Shown: positions 1 to 6,714 of the stretch, piece by piece
How the letters are laid out: the number at the start of each line of letters is the position of its first letter
Numbering within the stretch: position 1 is the first letter of the stretch
Assembly (NCBI GenBank): GCA_002424645.1
Contig: DIKU01000027.1
Coordinates: 1-9,012 of the forward strand
DNA from: Pelobacter sp. UBA5610
GTDB lineage: Bacteria; Desulfobacterota; Desulfuromonadia; Desulfuromonadales; Syntrophotaleaceae
Direction: 5' to 3'
DNA length: 9,012 nucleotides
The notes under the pieces: generated by a model
What the model was told of the DNA's origin: nothing
Databases searched by the model: none
Seen by the model: only the letters and a program-made list of their open reading frames with translations
Made by a program: the position numbers and the translations under genes

Positions 1-1
1 C

Positions 2-733
2 CTGTGTGCCGGCTGCGGAAACAAGGGACCGGTACGTCCCCAGCGCCAGCCGCTGCCCGCAGCGCCGGAAGATCTGGTATTGCGCCAGCAGGGCACGCAG
101 ATGCTGTTGTCCTGGATGATGCCGCAACTTAATCAGGATGGCACCGACCTTACCGACCTGGCCGGATTCAAGGTCATGCGCATGGATTACGATCCTGCCG
201 AAGACTGTCCCGACTGTCGCGACACCTCCATACTGCTGCGTCAGGTCGAACTCGACTACCTGCGCGACGTACAACGCATGGATGGACGCATGTTCCTGGC
301 CGACCCCGACCTTGAGGAAGGCCGTGGCTACCAATACCGCATTATCCCCTACAACCGTTGGGGCCAGGATGGCACACCGGTTACGCACAAAGAGGTGATA
401 AGCGCTATTCCGCCAGCGCCGGAATCCGTCCAGGCCGAATCCAGCGATGGCGTTCTGACCCTGACCTGGCAAGCTCCGAAAACCCTGCCCGGCGACATGG
501 AGCTGCTTGGTTACAATGTCTACCGCCGCCGCCCCGGCCGCCCCTTTGCGATTGCGCCGCTGAATCCCACACCGGTGACGGGAACCCGTTTTGAAGACCG
601 CGCTTTCAAAAGTGGAAGCACCTATCTTTACGCTGTCCGCGCTGTGGTGCGTCAGCAACAACGCGAGGTTGAAAGCCGCCTTTCCAAAGCGGTGATTGCA
701 ACCCCGTGGGCCGGCAACCAGGCCTCATTTTGA
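2..733 (+). CDS. LptM-like lipoprotein with two fibronectin type III domains (5' end missing)
   Basis: The frame is open from the left edge, so the true start and most of the signal peptide lie outside; 243 residues are visible. The first residues, LCAGCGNKGP, look like the end of a type II signal peptide, with Cys5 as the likely lipidated residue. The stretch CGNKGP closely resembles the CGLKGP start of mature LptM/YifL, the small lipoprotein encoded beside lysA in gammaproteobacteria (LppL in Pseudomonas). Unlike LptM, the chain continues: residues about 21-136 and 138-234 read as two FN3-type beta-sandwich modules. The second is clearer (LTLTWQAP, GYNVYRR, TYLYAVRAV). A CPDC pair sits at residues 69-72 in the first module. 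The family suggests an envelope lipoprotein in the inner or outer membrane facing the periplasm. It ends 95 bases before lysA on the same strand. The FN3 content and lipidation are fairly secure; a role in LPS transport is only suggested by the N-terminal match and the location. Confidence 0.8.
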   Translation: MCAGCGNKGPVRPQRQPLPAAPEDLVLRQQGTQMLLSWMMPQLNQDGTDLTDLAGFKVMRMDYDPAEDCPDCRDTSILLRQVELDYLRDVQRMDGRMFLADPDLEEGRGYQYRIIPYNRWGQDGTPVTHKEVISAIPPAPESVQAESSDGVLTLTWQAPKTLPGDMELLGYNVYRRRPGRPFAIAPLNPTPVTGTRFEDRAFKSGSTYLYAVRAVVRQQQREVESRLSKAVIATPWAGNQASF

Positions 734-758
734 CATCAATGAACAGCTATGTTACGGT
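730..758 (+). promoter_or_regulatory. Possible sigma-70 promoter for lysA
   Basis: A perfect TTGACA at 730-735 overlaps the stop codon of the lipoprotein gene. It is followed after 17 bases by TACGGT at 753-758, which matches the -10 consensus at only three of six positions. Another AT-rich block, TATAAA at 791-796, lacks a good -35. The gap of 95 bases between the lipoprotein gene and lysA is long enough for a promoter, but read-through from upstream is equally possible. Confidence 0.25.
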
Positions 759-828
759 TTTGCCTTTATGCACATACTGTTCGTTCGACTTATAAAACCG
801 GTCCATTTTTCTCAGGAGCATTATTGAT

Positions 829-2082
829 ATGAATCACTTTCAATACCGTGACAACGAACTTTTTTGCGAAGACGTCGCCATCAAGGATATCGCGGCCCAG
901 GTCGGCACGCCGTTCTATGTCTATTCCCACGCTACCTTGAGCCGCCACCTGGAAGCCTTCTCATCGGCGTTTTCCAGCGTACCCCATCTGATCTGTTATT
1001 CCATTAAGGCCAACAGCAATCTGGCGGTACTGAAAACCTTCGTGAACCACAACGCCGGATTCGATATCGTATCCGGAGGCGAGTTGTACCGCGCCCGTAA
1101 AGTCGGCTGCGATCCGGCCAAAATCGTCTACTCCGGGGTCGGCAAGACCGAATCGGAAATTGCGGAAGCTTTGCAGGCCGGAATCCTGATGTTCAATGTC
1201 GAATCCCCGCAGGAACTCGAAACCATCAATGCCGTGGCCGGAAGTCTCGGCAAAAAAGCCGGCATCGCCATCCGCGTCAACCCGGACGTTGATCCGCAGA
1301 CGCACCCCTACATCTCCACCGGCATGAAAAAAGCGAAGTTCGGCATTAACATTTCCCAGGCCCTGAAGGACTATCGTCACGCCGCCAGCCTGCCCAACCT
1401 GGAAGTTATCGGCGTCGACTGCCACATCGGCAGCCAGTTGACCAAACTGTCACCATTTGTCGACGCCATCGCCAAGATCCGCGAGGTGGTTGAAACCCTT
1501 CAACAGGAAGGCTTTGCCATCAAATATCTGGATCTGGGAGGCGGCCTCGGCATCACCTACGACCAGGAAGAGCCACCCAGCCCGGCCGATTATGCCAAAG
1601 TGATCATCGAGGGAACCAAAGGACTCGGCGTCACCCTGATTTTTGAGCCGGGCCGCGTCATGGTCGGCAACGCCGGCATGCTGGTAGCCGAAGTCCTTTA
1701 CGTGAAGGAAGGCGAAGCCAAGAACTTCGTCATTGTCGATGCGGCGATGAACGACCTCACCCGCCCGGCCCTGTACGGTTCTTACCAGGGCATCCAGGCG
1801 GTTGATCGTTCCATCTCCGGCACCATTCTCGCCGACGTGGTCGGACCCATCTGCGAGTCGGGCGACTTTCTTGCCCAGGACCGCGATATCCCGGCCTTCT
1901 CGCAAGGCGACCTTCTGGCCGTGGCCTCGGCCGGAGCCTACGGTTTCACCATGAGCTCCAATTACAACAGCCGTCGCCGGGTTCCCGAGATCATGATCAA
2001 GGGCTCCCAGGTCATGGTCGTTCGCCAGCGCGAAACCTACGACGACCTGATTAAAGGCGAAAGCATCCCGGAAGGGCTGTAA
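829..2082 (+). CDS. lysA: Diaminopimelate decarboxylase
   Basis: PLP-dependent fold-type III decarboxylase that converts meso-diaminopimelate to L-lysine and CO2, the last step of lysine synthesis, in the cytoplasm. The 417-residue length is normal for LysA. The PLP lysine is K60 in CYSIKANSN. HIGSQ is at 199-203, the phosphate-binding GGGLG at 237-241, EPGR at 273-276, the active-site CESGD (the Cys donated across the dimer) at 342-346, and the C-terminal YGFTMSSNYN at 371-380. An N-terminal alanine-racemase-like barrel is followed by a C-terminal beta domain. The ATG at 829 has AGGAG at 814-818, ten bases upstream. It lies downstream of the LptM-like gene and 68 bases before dapA on the same strand, so cotranscription with the dap genes is likely. 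No odd or missing catalytic residue was seen. Confidence 0.98.
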   Translation: MNHFQYRDNELFCEDVAIKDIAAQVGTPFYVYSHATLSRHLEAFSSAFSSVPHLICYSIKANSNLAVLKTFVNHNAGFDIVSGGELYRARKVGCDPAKIVYSGVGKTESEIAEALQAGILMFNVESPQELETINAVAGSLGKKAGIAIRVNPDVDPQTHPYISTGMKKAKFGINISQALKDYRHAASLPNLEVIGVDCHIGSQLTKLSPFVDAIAKIREVVETLQQEGFAIKYLDLGGGLGITYDQEEPPSPADYAKVIIEGTKGLGVTLIFEPGRVMVGNAGMLVAEVLYVKEGEAKNFVIVDAAMNDLTRPALYGSYQGIQAVDRSISGTILADVVGPICESGDFLAQDRDIPAFSQGDLLAVASAGAYGFTMSSNYNSRRRVPEIMIKGSQVMVVRQRETYDDLIKGESIPEGL

Positions 2083-2083
2083 T

Positions 2084-2120
2084 GGCCATGGCGACACCGG
2101 AGCCATGGTCTTCGGTGCGC
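2084..2120 (+). promoter_or_regulatory. Two alternative hairpins between lysA and dapA
   Basis: CCATGGC at 2086-2092 pairs with GCCATGG at 2102-2108; in RNA the stem extends by a G-U and a G-C pair to nine. An overlapping competing stem pairs GCG-(A bulge)-CACCG at 2091-2099 with CGGTGCGC at 2113-2120. Only one can form at a time. No T-run follows either, so a simple terminator is unlikely. The elements could affect mRNA stability or relative expression of lysA and dapA, or be incidental. Confidence 0.4.
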
Positions 2121-2150
2121 AACAGCTTCCATCGTTAAGGGAGGACCCCC

Positions 2151-3032
2151 ATGTTTACAGGATCTATGGTAGCCATCATCACGCCCTTCGATCGCGAAGG
2201 GCGCTTCGATGAAGACACCTTTAGACGTCTTATTGATTTTCAGATCGAAAACGGAACCGACGTGATCGTTCCTTGCGGCACGACCGGTGAATCCGCCACC
2301 CTCAATCACGCCGAACACAACCGGGTGATACAGACCTGCATCGAGCATGTCAACAAGCGGGTTCCGGTACTGGCCGGCACCGGCTCCAACTCCACCGCCG
2401 AAGCGATTGAATTAAGCCAGAATGCCAAGAAAATGGGCGCCGACGGGGTACTGCTTATAACCCCCTATTACAACAAGCCTACCCAGGAAGGGGTCTACCG
2501 ACACTTCAAGGCGATTGCCGACAACGTCGCCATCCCCCAGGTGTTGTATAACGTCCCCAGCCGTACCGGCATGAACATGGCCGCAGCGACCACCATCCGA
2601 CTCGCCAGCCATCCCAACGTGGTCGGCATCAAGGAAGCTTCCGGCGACCTGACCCTGGCCAGCCAGATCATCGCCGAAGCGGGGGATCAAATCAACGTCA
2701 TCTCCGGCGACGACTTTTTGACCCTGCCCATGATGGCCTGTGGCGGCAAAGGCGTGATTTCGGTGACAGCCAACATTCTGCCGGCTGAAGTAAAAGCCAT
2801 GGTCACCGCGATCAATGAAAAGCGCTATGACGATGCACGCAAAATGCACCTTCATCTGCTCAATCTGCATCAGGCCATGTTCATCGAAACCAACCCGGTG
2901 CCGGTGAAGATCGCGGCATCCCTGATGGGTCTGTGCGGCGACCACCTGCGGCTTCCGCTGGTCGAACTGCTGCCTGACAACCTGGCGAAACTGAAAAAAG
3001 TACTGGTTCAGTTCGGCTTGATCCAGGCTTGA
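2151..3032 (+). CDS. dapA: 4-hydroxy-tetrahydrodipicolinate synthase
   Basis: Class I aldolase of the DHDPS/NAL family. It condenses pyruvate with aspartate semialdehyde, the committed step to diaminopimelate and lysine. It has 293 residues, the usual length, and aligns with E. coli numbering almost without gaps: Schiff-base lysine K161 in VVGIKEASGD, the triad T44, Y107 and Y133, and R138 in YNVPSRTG. GGKGVISV is at 198-205. Residues known to line the lysine feedback site of the E. coli enzyme are all kept (S48, A49, H53, H56, N80, E84, Y106), so feedback inhibition by lysine is predicted. The ATG at 2151 follows a strong AGGGAGG at 2137-2144 (six bases between). dapB begins 25 bases after the stop. 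Acts in the cytoplasm, usually as a tetramer. Confidence 0.98.
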   Translation: MFTGSMVAIITPFDREGRFDEDTFRRLIDFQIENGTDVIVPCGTTGESATLNHAEHNRVIQTCIEHVNKRVPVLAGTGSNSTAEAIELSQNAKKMGADGVLLITPYYNKPTQEGVYRHFKAIADNVAIPQVLYNVPSRTGMNMAAATTIRLASHPNVVGIKEASGDLTLASQIIAEAGDQINVISGDDFLTLPMMACGGKGVISVTANILPAEVKAMVTAINEKRYDDARKMHLHLLNLHQAMFIETNPVPVKIAASLMGLCGDHLRLPLVELLPDNLAKLKKVLVQFGLIQA

Positions 3033-3057
3033 ACAACCATTTTGTAAGGGAGAGACC

Positions 3058-3861
3058 ATGATCAAAGTAGCAGTTAACGGCGCAGCCGGACGCATGGGCG
3101 GTCGCCTTATCACCGCGATCAAGGAAACCGAGGGTCTGCAACTGACCGGAGCACTTGAGCATTCGGAAAGCCCCATGCTTGGACAGGATGCCGGTCTGAC
3201 CGCCGGCTGCGGTCCCCTGAACGTGATTATCAGCAGTGACCTCGATGAGGTGCTCACCGGGACCGACGTGTTGATCGACTTCACCTTTCCGGAAGTCTCC
3301 CTGCGCAACCTCGAAGCCTGTGCCCGCCTCGGCAAGCGCCTGGTGATCGGTTCGACCGGCTTCACCCCCGAACAACGCAGCCGGGTCGACGAACTCGCCA
3401 AAACCACCCCTGTGGTGCTGGCGCCCAACATGAGCGTCGGCGTCAATGCTTGCTTCAAACTCCTCAAAGAGGCGGCGAACATCCTTGGCGACGGCTTCGA
3501 TGTCGAGATCGTAGAGCTTCACCACAATAAAAAGAAGGATTCGCCCAGCGGCACGGCCGTGCGCATGGGCGAGATCGTAGCCGATGCACTGGGCCGCGAT
3601 TATCAGAAGAGCGCCGTCTACCACCGTGAAGGGATGTGCGGCGCCCGCACCCACGAAGAAATCGGCATGCAGACCGTGCGCGGCGGTGACATCGTCGGCG
3701 AGCACACCGTCTACTTCATCGGCATGGGAGAACGCATCGAAATCACCCACCGGGCCATGAGTCGCGACATGTTCGCGCGCGGCGCGGTGCGTGCCGCCGC
3801 CTGGCTGGCGGATAAAAATCCCGGCATGTACGACATGCAGGATATTCTGGGGTTGAAATAA
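3058..3861 (+). CDS. dapB: 4-hydroxy-tetrahydrodipicolinate reductase
   Basis: Uses NAD(P)H to reduce the DapA product to tetrahydrodipicolinate. The 267 residues fit the family. An N-terminal Rossmann domain carries the glycine-rich loop NGAAGRMG at 7-14, and E34 stands at the end of the second strand, where it can contact the cofactor ribose. GSTGFT is at 98-103. The substrate-binding signature ELHHNKKKDSPSGTA at 153-167 includes the catalytic H155 and K159 (equivalent to H159 and K163 of E. coli). The ATG at 3058 is preceded by AAGGGAGAG starting at 3047. It follows dapA by 25 bases and is certainly in the same unit. A 225-base spacer separates it from dapL, which supplies the next enzyme. 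Confidence 0.98.
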   Translation: MIKVAVNGAAGRMGGRLITAIKETEGLQLTGALEHSESPMLGQDAGLTAGCGPLNVIISSDLDEVLTGTDVLIDFTFPEVSLRNLEACARLGKRLVIGSTGFTPEQRSRVDELAKTTPVVLAPNMSVGVNACFKLLKEAANILGDGFDVEIVELHHNKKKDSPSGTAVRMGEIVADALGRDYQKSAVYHREGMCGARTHEEIGMQTVRGGDIVGEHTVYFIGMGERIEITHRAMSRDMFARGAVRAAAWLADKNPGMYDMQDILGLK

Positions 3862-3893
3862 ATCGGATGTAATCCACCCCCAAGGCATGTCTC

Positions 3894-3980
3894 AAACTAA
3901 GATAAAAGGGATGAATGAGATGATAACCAAGGGCTAAATCTTTTTGATTTAAATCCCCTGTATCCCCTTCATCCCAGTTT
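3894..3980. repeat. Long imperfect hairpin, possibly a dispersed REP/MITE-like element
   Basis: The arms pair in several blocks around a T5 loop at 3941-3945: AAATC 3936-3940 with GATTT 3946-3950; GGG 3931-3933 with CCC 3955-3957; GATA 3922-3925 with TATC 3961-3964; GGGATGAA 3908-3915 with TTCATCCC 3968-3975; AAACT 3894-3898 with AGTTT 3976-3980. The right arm contains the TATCCCC-TTCATCCC wording that I recall as recurrent noncoding sequence in related genomes, though this was not checked. It lies in the AT-rich dapB-dapL spacer and has no T-run after it, so it is not a typical terminator. Confidence 0.55.
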
Positions 3981-4008
3981 AATTTAGAGTTGTCCGTACT
4001 GAACGATT

Positions 4009-4037
4009 TTGACCTTTTTTCGATCAACACTTGAAAT
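4009..4037 (+). promoter_or_regulatory. Possible promoter for dapL
   Basis: TTGACC at 4009-4014 (five of six consensus) is followed after 17 bases by TGAAAT at 4032-4037 (four of six). A perfect ten-base palindrome, TTTTCGAAAA, lies just downstream at 4051-4060. The local sequence is far richer in A and T than the coding regions. A separate promoter would explain the unusually long dapB-dapL spacing, but the match is modest. Confidence 0.3.
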
Positions 4038-4086
4038 TGCACAAATTAAATTTTCGAAAACCTAAACATATAGTGGAGGACTACCC

Positions 4087-5319
4087 GTGGCAAAACTTAA
4101 CGACAATTATCTGAAGCTCAAGGCCGGCTACCTGTTCCCCGAAATCGGGCGCAGGGTCAAGGCTTTCAGCCAGGCCAATCCGGAGGCCAAAATTATCCGC
4201 CTCGGCATCGGCGACGTTACCCAACCGCTGGCCCCGGCCATTCTCAAAGCCTTCCACGACGCCGTGGATGACCTGGCAAGCAAAGACAAGTTCATGGGTT
4301 ACGGCCCCGAACAGGGCTATGAGTTCCTCATCGAAACCCTGATCGAAAAATCCTACAAGCCCCTCGGCGTCGAGCTTAAAACCTCCGAGATCTTCATCTC
4401 CGACGGCAGTAAATGCGACTGCGCCAACATCCTCGACATCTTCGCTCTGGATAACAAGGTCGCCATCTGCGATCCCGTCTATCCGGTGTATAACGACACC
4501 AACGTCATGATCGGCCGCACCGGCGAAGCCAATGACAAGGGTTATTACGAAGGCCTGACCTACCTGGCATGCACCGAGGAAAACGGTTTCAGTCCGGCTA
4601 TCCCGCAGGAAAAGGTCGACATCGTCTACCTGTGCTACCCCAACAACCCCACGGGAACCGTTGCCACCCGCGACGATCTGAAAAAATGGGTCGACTACGC
4701 CCTCGCCAACGACACCGTCATCTTCTTTGACGCGGCCTATGAGGCCTTTATCACCGAACCGGGCATCCCCCACTCCATCTACGAAATCGAGGGTGCCAAA
4801 CGCTGCGCCATCGAGTTCCGCAGCTTTTCCAAGACCGCCGGATTCACCGGGGTACGCTGCGCCCTGACGGTGGTCCCTGAGGAATTGCTGGCCGATACCG
4901 GCAACGGCGAAAAAGTTTCCCTCAACAAACTCTGGAACCGCCGCCAGTCGACCAAATTCAACGGCGTCTCTTACCCGGTGCAAAAAGCCGCCGCCGCCGT
5001 TTATTCCGACGAAGGCTGGGCGCAGGTCAAGGAAATCATCGATTACTACATGGAAAATGCCCGCCTGATCCGTGAAGGCCTGCAGGCCGCCGGTCTGACC
5101 GTGTACGGCGGCGTCAATGCCCCCTACATCTGGCTGAAAACTCCGGGCGGCATGAGCAGCTGGGACTTCTTCGACAAGCTTCTGTCCGAGTGCCACGTGG
5201 TCGGCACCCCCGGTAGCGGCTTCGGCCCCAGCGGCGAAGGCTTCTATCGCCTGTCGGCTTTCGGTGACCGTGCCAACGTCATCGAAGCGATTGAGCGCAT
5301 TCAGAAAAACCTCGCCTGA
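4087..5319 (+). CDS. dapL: LL-diaminopimelate aminotransferase
   Basis: PLP-dependent fold-type I (class I/II) aminotransferase. It converts tetrahydrodipicolinate plus glutamate directly to LL-diaminopimelate, bypassing the acyl-blocked DapD/DapC/DapE route. At 410 residues it has the usual length. Family marks are the N-terminal NYLKLKAGYLFPEI, GYGPEQGYE at 71-79, the cofactor-phosphate region DGSKCDCAN at 106-114, PNNPTG at 185-190, FFDAAYE with D215, the PLP lysine K249 in SFSKTAGFTG, and the substrate-carboxylate arginine R388 in YRLSAFG. The start is GTG at 4087, chosen because GGAGGA at 4075-4080 sits at the right distance. It is 225 bases after dapB on the same strand and ends before a strong terminator, so it closes the lysine block. 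No DapF epimerase gene is present in the window, although it is needed to reach meso-DAP. Confidence 0.97.
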   Translation: MAKLNDNYLKLKAGYLFPEIGRRVKAFSQANPEAKIIRLGIGDVTQPLAPAILKAFHDAVDDLASKDKFMGYGPEQGYEFLIETLIEKSYKPLGVELKTSEIFISDGSKCDCANILDIFALDNKVAICDPVYPVYNDTNVMIGRTGEANDKGYYEGLTYLACTEENGFSPAIPQEKVDIVYLCYPNNPTGTVATRDDLKKWVDYALANDTVIFFDAAYEAFITEPGIPHSIYEIEGAKRCAIEFRSFSKTAGFTGVRCALTVVPEELLADTGNGEKVSLNKLWNRRQSTKFNGVSYPVQKAAAAVYSDEGWAQVKEIIDYYMENARLIREGLQAAGLTVYGGVNAPYIWLKTPGGMSSWDFFDKLLSECHVVGTPGSGFGPSGEGFYRLSAFGDRANVIEAIERIQKNLA

Positions 5320-5347
5320 CCTGGCGGCCCCACTTGCATGTTTTATA

Positions 5348-5366
5348 CGTACCGGTTTCCGGTACG
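5348..5366. repeat. Perfect 8-bp hairpin downstream of dapL
   Basis: CGTACCGG at 5348-5355 and CCGGTACG at 5359-5366 form a perfect stem around a TTT loop. There is no T-run directly after it on the plus strand and only a short T-rich stretch on the other. It stands 12 bases before the terminator hairpin and may protect the dapL transcript end or help stop transcription. Confidence 0.6.
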
Positions 5367-5378
5367 CAGCATCCCTAT

Positions 5379-5410
5379 AAAAAAAACCTCCTTTACGGAG
5401 GTTTTTTTTT
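5379..5410. terminator. Bidirectional intrinsic terminator
   Basis: CCTCC at 5387-5391 pairs with GGAGG at 5397-5401 around a five-base loop. Eight A bases (5379-5386) precede the stem and nine T bases (5402-5410) follow it, so either strand gives a GC stem followed by a U-run. It lies between dapL (plus) and the glycosyltransferase gene (minus), exactly where converging units need a shared stop. Confidence 0.9.
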
Positions 5411-5484
5411 GAGCAAAAAAGCGTACACATTGGAAACTTAACACAGGCCTAAAGCGCCATCCCCTGCCAGACAAATGGCCTCCC

Positions 5485-6702
5485 CTAAGTACGGCATGCC
5501 TTTCCCGCATCAAGAATGCGCTGAACAAAGGTTTTCATGCCCATGTTCTCTCGCCAGTGACTGCTGATGTAACGCATGTCCCGCTTCAATGACGGGAGGT
5601 GTTCCAACGCCCTCAGGCAAGCCGCCGCGATCGAGTCCACTTCAAACTCTGAAAACATGACCGCGCCGCCGCCATACTTCCGAACATTGGCCGCCATCCA
5701 GGTTCCTTCAGGGACAATGCTTACCTTTCCCATGGCCATTGCTTCGGAAAACACTCCAGAGGTTTGCAATGTGTATCCTGCCGGGGGATAAGGGAGCAAC
5801 ACGAGCTCCGCCATTTTCATGGTGTTTTGGTACTCATCCTGCGTCATTGCACCACGGTGAATATGTACCCGCGCACTAGCTACCGGTCCGATTTCGTCCT
5901 GCCAGCGTTTTTCCCAGTACTCGGGATTAGCCTGCAATAGAAACCGGCAGTTAGCATTTTTCGCCAAAACCCTCGAGATCACTGCGCCAGCAAGCTTTGC
6001 ACCCTTACGCGGATGCATGAACCCCAGGAAGGCAATACACGGAGCCTGATCGGGACGGACAATATCCGGGGACTCCATAAAGATCTCATGTTGGACCGGT
6101 AGAGGGAAATCAACCACCGGATAGTCGAGTGCCCTGGTCATGGCCTTGGCGAATTCGACTCCCCCCGCAGATAAATGAATCCGGTTCGGAGCCAGGGTAT
6201 GCCTGAGCCGCAAAAATGCCAGCCTGTAGAGGAAGGCAGCTTTCAGATTGAGTTTCCAGCCACCGTTTGCGCCGACCGGTCTGGAAATATCGTCAAACAT
6301 AAAATTAAGCGCCAGAAAGGGGTGCTGACTCCGGGGAAGCCGGGCCAGCCAGTAAGTCAGGCCGCTCATATCACGGGCCCGGGTCAAGGGAGAGACCAGA
6401 ATATCGGTAGCGCTGATAGTCCCGGGGGGCAAACTACACAACTCTTGGCCCATGAGTTTCCCGTAAAATCGAAAATCCCGCCAAGATCGGAAATGTTTGC
6501 GCCGGAAGAATTTCTGGTAAGGAGTATGCTGGAACAACGGCACGGCATCCAACTCATCACGAATCGAAGGACTGACATCCCGATTGGCCAGGATCGTACA
6601 TTCCAGTCCATGCCTGGCAGCTTCTTCCTTGAAAGCACGGGCTTCCATATAGTGGTGACCGGAGCGGTCAATCAATCCGTGGGCAATAAGGATAAAACGC
6701 AT
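5485..6702 (-). CDS. GT-B fold glycosyltransferase (GT4-like), acceptor unknown
   Basis: 405 residues. The N-terminal half begins MRFILIAHGLIDRSGHHYMEA, a strand-loop-helix with a GHH motif as in acceptor domains of GT-B enzymes. The second Rossmann domain starts at about residue 222 with IAFLGFMHPRKGAK. Its donor-site region at about 303-333 reads LLPYPPAGY then SGVFSEAMAMGK then VPEGTW; E320 with the preceding YTLQTSG fits the E-containing donor-binding loop of group 1 glycosyltransferases. There is no signal peptide or clear membrane span, so a cytoplasmic or peripheral enzyme that transfers a sugar from a nucleotide donor is expected. The ATG at 6702 is preceded by AAAAAGG, which overlaps the stop codon of the radical SAM gene 12 bases upstream, so the two are translationally linked. 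Donor and acceptor cannot be told from the sequence. The gene converges on dapL across the shared terminator. Confidence 0.85.
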   Translation of the reverse strand: MRFILIAHGLIDRSGHHYMEARAFKEEAARHGLECTILANRDVSPSIRDELDAVPLFQHTPYQKFFRRKHFRSWRDFRFYGKLMGQELCSLPPGTISATDILVSPLTRARDMSGLTYWLARLPRSQHPFLALNFMFDDISRPVGANGGWKLNLKAAFLYRLAFLRLRHTLAPNRIHLSAGGVEFAKAMTRALDYPVVDFPLPVQHEIFMESPDIVRPDQAPCIAFLGFMHPRKGAKLAGAVISRVLAKNANCRFLLQANPEYWEKRWQDEIGPVASARVHIHRGAMTQDEYQNTMKMAELVLLPYPPAGYTLQTSGVFSEAMAMGKVSIVPEGTWMAANVRKYGGGAVMFSEFEVDSIAAACLRALEHLPSLKRDMRYISSHWRENMGMKTFVQRILDAGKACRT

Positions 6703-6714
6703 GCAAAAACCTTT

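Noticed and set aside
2083..2150. Lysine riboswitch (L-box) before dapA or lysA
   Set aside because: The gaps are 68 and 95 bases, too short for the roughly 170-base L-box, and its conserved helices are not seen.
2412..3888. Two long minus-strand open frames opposite dapA and dapB
   Set aside because: Same shadow effect; dapA and dapB have all catalytic motifs, and the antisense frames have no ribosome site or recognisable domain.
3894..3980. Terminator after dapB
   Set aside because: The stem is interrupted and no T-run follows the right arm; dapL is a pathway partner downstream.
4081..5430. Long minus-strand open frame (449 codons) opposite dapL
   Set aside because: It mirrors dapL in a GC-rich region; the translation is low-complexity in G, V, D and A with no motif, and dapL itself is unmistakable.
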